Program-made: the position numbers and the translations under genes
NCBI GenBank assembly: GCA_030835005.1
Contig: JAUQWT010000271.1
Coordinates: 1 to 8,535 of the forward strand
Length of the DNA: 8,535 nucleotides
Source of the DNA: Ignavibacteria bacterium
Lineage (GTDB): Bacteria; Bacteroidota; Ignavibacteria; Tepidaquicellales; OLB5
Direction of reading: 5' to 3'
Shown: positions 5,456-8,535 of the stretch, in pieces
Position numbering within the stretch: the first letter of the stretch is position 1
Layout: each line of letters starts with the position of its first letter
The notes under the pieces: model-generated
The model's input: the letters and a program-made list of their open reading frames with translations, nothing else
What the model was told of the DNA's origin: nothing
Database searches by the model: none

Positions 5456-6670
5456 ATGAATAAAAATGATGTGTTTATAGTTGATGCGAGCCGCACCCCC
5501 ATCGGGAAATACGGCGGTTCGCTAAAAGATATCAGACCCGATGATATGGCTGCCGGTATAATAAAAGAGATTGTAAAACGAAATCTGGAAGATAAAGGTA
5601 TTTCAAAAGAATCAATTGAAGACGTTGTGCTTGGATGCGCAAACCAGGCCGGCGAAGATAACCGAAATGTTGCAAGGATGAGCGTGCTGCTTGCCGGACT
5701 TCCGGTATCAGTAGGCGGAGTTACAGTGAACAGACTTTGCGGCTCCGGGATGCAGGCAGTTATTGATGCATCAAGGGCAATCATGTCCGGCGAAGGAGAT
5801 ATACTTATTGCAGGAGGAACCGAATCAATGACACGCGCACCCTTTGTAATGCCAAAAGCTTCAGAAGCCTTCTCAAGAACAAACGCTGTTTATGATACTA
5901 CAATAGGATGGAGATTTACTAATCCAAAACTTGCCAAGATGTACTATCCATATTCAATGGGCGAAACTGCCGAAAATGTTGCAAAGCGATATAATATATC
6001 CAGAGAAAGACAGGACGAGTTTGCATTCAATTCACAAATGAAAGCAAAAGATGCAATACTTGCTGGCAGGTTTAAGCCGGAGATCACTCCGGTTGAAATA
6101 ATTACCAAAAAAGAAACAACAGTCTTTGATACAGATGAATTTCCACGGCTTGATACATCTTTAGAAAAACTATCAAAACTAAAACCGGCATTTGCAAAAG
6201 AAGGCGGCACGGTTACAGCAGGCAATTCCTCGGGAGTTAATGACGGGGCATGCGCAATATTGCTTGCATTAGGGAGCAAAGCCGATGAGCTTGGACTTAA
6301 AAAAAGAGCAAGGATTGTTTCTTCTGCGGTTGCGGGAGTTGAGCCGGAATGTATGGGACTCGGGCCGATCCCTGCAGCCAGAAAAGCGCTTCAGCGGGCG
6401 GGGCTTACCCTTGACCAGATCGATCTTATTGAACTCAACGAAGCTTTTGCCGCACAGTCGCTGGCATGCATTGATGAACTCTTGCTTGATGTTAAGAAAG
6501 TAAATGTCAATGGAGGTGCCATTGCCCTTGGCCACCCTCTTGGTATGAGCGGCGCAAGGATATTAACAACACTGCTTTGGGAAATGGAAAGACGTGATCT
6601 GAAGTACGGACTTGCCACTATGTGTATTGGAGTAGGGCAGGGCATTGCAACCATAATTGAAAGAATTTGA
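5456..6670 (+). CDS. Acetyl-CoA acyltransferase (thiolase), PcaF-like
   Basis: A complete 404-residue thiolase, the usual length. The nucleophile Cys95 lies in 'NRLCGSGMQA'. 'NEAFAAQ' is at 328-334, His360 in 'GGAIALGHPLGMSGAR' (353-368), and the general acid Cys390 in 'CIGVGQG'; all catalytic elements are intact. It catalyses thiolytic cleavage of 3-ketoacyl-CoA with CoA, or the reverse condensation, in the cytoplasm. The stretches 'GCANQAGEDNRNVARM' (60-75) and 'AFSRTNAVYDTTIGWRF' (138-154) are typical of the 3-oxoadipyl-CoA thiolase (PcaF/PaaJ) branch, but no aromatic-degradation genes are in view. A general role in fatty-acid beta-oxidation or acetoacetyl-CoA metabolism is equally possible. 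The start lacks a good Shine-Dalgarno but the N-terminus (VFIVDASRTPIGKYGGSL) is canonical. It precedes pgsA in the same orientation. Confidence 0.95.
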   Translation: MNKNDVFIVDASRTPIGKYGGSLKDIRPDDMAAGIIKEIVKRNLEDKGISKESIEDVVLGCANQAGEDNRNVARMSVLLAGLPVSVGGVTVNRLCGSGMQAVIDASRAIMSGEGDILIAGGTESMTRAPFVMPKASEAFSRTNAVYDTTIGWRFTNPKLAKMYYPYSMGETAENVAKRYNISRERQDEFAFNSQMKAKDAILAGRFKPEITPVEIITKKETTVFDTDEFPRLDTSLEKLSKLKPAFAKEGGTVTAGNSSGVNDGACAILLALGSKADELGLKKRARIVSSAVAGVEPECMGLGPIPAARKALQRAGLTLDQIDLIELNEAFAAQSLACIDELLLDVKKVNVNGGAIALGHPLGMSGARILTTLLWEMERRDLKYGLATMCIGVGQGIATIIERI

Positions 6671-6677
6671 AGAAATT

Positions 6678-6709
6678 ACGAATTGCGGAATGGAAAATTC
6701 GGAATTCGT
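6678..6709. repeat. Inverted repeat between thiolase and pgsA
   Basis: Outer arms ACGAATT (6678-6684) and AATTCGT (6703-6709) enclose inner arms GAAT (6688-6691) and ATTC (6697-6700) around a GGAAA loop. Together they make a hairpin with one asymmetric internal loop. It starts 8 bp after the thiolase stop. GAATT/CGGAATT-type words like these resemble dispersed intergenic repeats, but no second copy is in this window. With no T-run behind it, it is unlikely to be a terminator. Confidence 0.5.
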
Positions 6710-6758
6710 GTTATCCCTAAGCGGTAAAAATGATTCAAAATCCGAAATCACCACAAAA

Positions 6759-7376
6759 ATGAACTTTCCAAATACATTAAGCCTGATCAGAATTCTGCTT
6801 GCTCCGGGGTTCCTGTATTTGTTCTTATCCGGCGAGCCCGTAAACGTTTTCTTATCCTTTATTGTTTATACTATAGCGGCACTTACGGACTGGTATGACG
6901 GATGGTATGCACGGAAATACGGCTTTAAAACAAGATGGGGACAGTTTATTGACCCCCTTGCCGATAAGATACTTACTTCATCTGCCTTCATTGGCTTTTA
7001 CCTGATGAAAAAACAGGACCCGTATTTTTTGGGAAGGGTGGAATTTATTCCGGTCGGCATACTGATCTCTATAATAATATTCAGGGATATAGTGCTAACC
7101 GCTGCGCGCTCTGTGCAGGAATTAAGAGGCAGGGAATTCAGAACATCAATGATCTCTAAGACGAAAACATTTATTCAAATGACATTTATTTTTTTGATAA
7201 TTGCGCTTGTTGCAGCCTCATCCATATCAGCCGGCAGCGGACTCTCGCTAAGCATAATTAAATATTTGCATTCAGATTTAAATTATTATATATTGCTTTT
7301 AGTTACATTGTTAACCGCTGCAAGCGGAATATCATATATTTTTGAATCACGTCCGGCGGAATCATACAAAGCATAA
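6759..7376 (+). CDS. pgsA: CDP-diacylglycerol-glycerol-3-phosphate 3-phosphatidyltransferase
   Basis: This inner-membrane enzyme transfers the phosphatidyl group of CDP-diacylglycerol to glycerol-3-phosphate, giving phosphatidylglycerophosphate, the committed step to phosphatidylglycerol. The CDP-alcohol phosphatidyltransferase signature D-x2-DG-x2-AR-x8-G-x3-D-x3-D is complete at residues 44-69 ('DWYDGWYAR' then 'GQFIDPLAD'). Several hydrophobic segments surround it, including about 11-23, 34-43, 97-109, 138-157 and 177-190. I chose the ATG at 6759 (205 aa) because 'MNFPNTLSLIRILLAP' is the canonical PgsA N-terminus. The frame can be opened from a TTG at 6657, but that adds 34 polar residues, overlaps the thiolase by 14 bp and runs through an inverted repeat. 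The gene ends 2 bp before pgpA. The assignment rests on the motif, this N-terminus and the pgpA neighbour; other family members (cardiolipin or phosphatidylinositol-type synthases) are less likely. Confidence 0.93.
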   Translation: MNFPNTLSLIRILLAPGFLYLFLSGEPVNVFLSFIVYTIAALTDWYDGWYARKYGFKTRWGQFIDPLADKILTSSAFIGFYLMKKQDPYFLGRVEFIPVGILISIIIFRDIVLTAARSVQELRGREFRTSMISKTKTFIQMTFIFLIIALVAASSISAGSGLSLSIIKYLHSDLNYYILLLVTLLTAASGISYIFESRPAESYKA

Positions 7377-7378
7377 AA

Positions 7379-7960
7379 ATGGCATTCAGACTGATAAAAG
7401 AACGTAACCCTGTAAACGAAAATGTAAAAGTGAATTTTATTTTCACACTTGTTGGAAGTGTGTTTTTTGTAGGGTTTGCACCAATAGCCTCAGGGACGCT
7501 TGGCAGCCTTGTTGCACTTGGAATTTACCTTCTGCCCCATGTTTCAGAGCCTTATTATTTAACTCTTACTATTATGCTCGTCTTCATAGTCGGGTTGTTT
7601 TGCGCCGAGAAAATGCGCCACCGCTACGGAGAAGATCCATCACAGGTAATAATAGATGAAGTTGCCGGGCAGCTCTTCACTTACCTGGTTGGCTCTATTG
7701 TGTTCGAACTTTTCTTCCCGTTCAAATCGTTTGATCCGGCGCTTGCCTTTGATACAAAACTTGTCTTTGGCATTATCGGATTTTTTGCCTTCCGCTTTTT
7801 TGATATTGTGAAGCTTGAGCCAGCTAAATACTTTGATAAAAAGGATTCCGGGTTTGGCATAATGATGGATGATATTTCGGCTGGGCTTTATGCAGGTGTG
7901 ATCTCTGCAGTATTAACGCACCTTGCATGGTACCAGTACCTCAGGAAATATCTTGGATAA
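7379..7960 (+). CDS. pgpA: Phosphatidylglycerophosphatase A
   Basis: This membrane phosphatase converts phosphatidylglycerophosphate, the product of the preceding gene, to phosphatidylglycerol. The 193-residue protein carries the PgpA motifs in order: 'GFAPIASGTLGS' (32-43), 'DPSQVIIDEVAGQ' (86-98, with Asp93/Glu94), 'FRFFDIVKLEPAKYFD' (138-153, with Asp142) and 'GFGIMMDDISAGLYA' (158-172, with Asp164/Asp165). Hydrophobic segments at about 21-33, 41-52, 60-75, 99-113, 127-140 and 168-182 fit an integral membrane protein. The start ATG lies 2 bp after the pgsA stop, and cinA begins 12 bp downstream, so translation is probably coupled within one operon. The N-terminus is about 15 residues longer than that of many homologs, so a start slightly downstream cannot be excluded, although no other ATG or clear Shine-Dalgarno is seen there. 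Confidence 0.95.
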   Translation: MAFRLIKERNPVNENVKVNFIFTLVGSVFFVGFAPIASGTLGSLVALGIYLLPHVSEPYYLTLTIMLVFIVGLFCAEKMRHRYGEDPSQVIIDEVAGQLFTYLVGSIVFELFFPFKSFDPALAFDTKLVFGIIGFFAFRFFDIVKLEPAKYFDKKDSGFGIMMDDISAGLYAGVISAVLTHLAWYQYLRKYLG

Positions 7961-7972
7961 GAACTATGTTCT

Positions 7973-8535
7973 ATGAGATCAGTCATACTTTCAATAGGCG
8001 ATGAAGTACTCATTGGGCAGGTTGTAAACACAAATGCCTCTTACCTCGGCAAAGAATTATTCTCTCTCGGCATCCCCGCAGAAAAGATCATAACATTACC
8101 CGATAAAGAAAAAGAGATCCTCAGGGAATTCAAAAACGCATGGAAAAACTTTGATGTTGTTGTAGTAACCGGCGGACTTGGCCCTACTCATGATGACATA
8201 ACAAAAAAATGCGTTGCCGAATTCTTTAAGTCAGAATATGTTTTAAACGAAAAGGTATTAAAGCACGTCAAAAGCATTTTTGCAAGGCGGCACTTACAGA
8301 TGCCTGCAGTAAATATCGGGCAGGCTCTTGTTCCCCAACAGGCAATTGTTCTTGAAAATAAAGCAGGCACCGCTCCGGGGCTGCTTTTTGATAAAGGCGG
8401 CAAAGTTTTTTGCGTCATGCCGGGCGTTCCTTACGAAATGAAATACATCTCCCGAAACAGCCTGTTTCCTTATCTTGAAAAAAAATACAGAAAGAAAGTA
8501 AAACGTGCCGTAAAGCAAAAAACTCTTTACACAAT
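7973..8535 (+). CDS. cinA: CinA-like protein (competence/damage-inducible protein A), N-terminal part, runs off the right edge
   Basis: The frame is open from the ATG at 7973 to the window edge (187 codons), which covers the MoaB/MogA-like N-terminal domain. Typical CinA motifs are 'SIGDEVLIGQVVNTN' (7-21), 'VVVTGGLGPTHDDITKK' (63-79), 'AGTAPGLLF' (131-139) and 'VMPGVPYEM' (148-156). In the family this domain (COG1058) acts as a pyrophosphatase on ADP-ribose or NAD-derived nucleotides. A C-terminal nicotinamide-nucleotide amidase domain commonly follows, giving about 410-420 residues in all; whether that domain is present here cannot be seen. The gene follows pgpA by 12 bp on the same strand. 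The pgsA-pgpA-cinA order is, as I recall, seen in other bacteria and is often followed by recA. An overlapping ATG at 7966 is out of frame and does not compete. Confidence 0.92.
   Translation, partial: MRSVILSIGDEVLIGQVVNTNASYLGKELFSLGIPAEKIITLPDKEKEILREFKNAWKNFDVVVVTGGLGPTHDDITKKCVAEFFKSEYVLNEKVLKHVKSIFARRHLQMPAVNIGQALVPQQAIVLENKAGTAPGLLFDKGGKVFCVMPGVPYEMKYISRNSLFPYLEKKYRKKVKRAVKQKTLYT

Noticed and set aside
5452..6754. Several frames overlapping the thiolase gene on the minus strand and in another plus-strand frame
   Set aside because: The thiolase has all catalytic motifs intact across its full length; these frames have no domain, ribosome binding site or coding character of their own.
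8188..8518. Two minus-strand frames opposite cinA
   Set aside because: The plus-strand frame has continuous CinA motifs through the same bases, so these are antisense shadows.

Overview
The window is a moderately AT-rich (about 40% GC by eye) chromosomal segment. Several signs point to the FCB group, most likely Ignavibacteria or a related Bacteroidota/Chlorobiota lineage. There is a secreted reprolysin-like protease, and there are candidate promoters of the TTG / TAnnTTTG type. Most starts lack a good Shine-Dalgarno sequence. A pair of ~480-residue helical proteins carries the 'SPFF' N-terminal signature that I associate with uncharacterised Bacteroidota proteins. The lineage assignment is inference from gene content, not a database match.

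Left part (1-2905), accessory. A minus-strand gene runs off the left edge; it encodes a signal peptide and the propeptide region of a probable M12B-like metallopeptidase (1-731). It diverges from a plus-strand gene for a 480-residue helical protein of unknown function (957-2399), which ends in a strong terminator hairpin. A small minus-strand gene (2452-2646) converges on that hairpin and encodes a 64-residue secreted, Asp/Gly-rich peptide.

Middle (2906-5455), accessory and decaying. A second copy of the 480-residue family starts at 2906 but stops after 179 codons. The same frame seems to carry family-like sequence for about 20 more codons before meeting a convergent minus-strand pair, so I read it as a truncated pseudogene. 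Its upstream region has two copies of ATTTGCAAATCA; one overlaps a TAnnTTTG box. The minus-strand pair is a pure TPR protein (nine helical repeats at an exact 40-residue spacing) followed 27 bp later by a small protein whose C-terminal end resembles DUF2283.

Right part (5456-8535), housekeeping and all on the plus strand: a PcaF-like acetyl-CoA acyltransferase, then pgsA, pgpA and the first third of cinA. PgsA makes phosphatidylglycerophosphate from CDP-diacylglycerol and glycerol-3-phosphate, and PgpA dephosphorylates it to phosphatidylglycerol, so two consecutive steps are encoded side by side. The thiolase-pgsA junction holds a short inverted repeat that gives gene callers a spurious N-terminal extension of PgsA.

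No rRNA, tRNA, CRISPR array, transposase or phage gene was seen.
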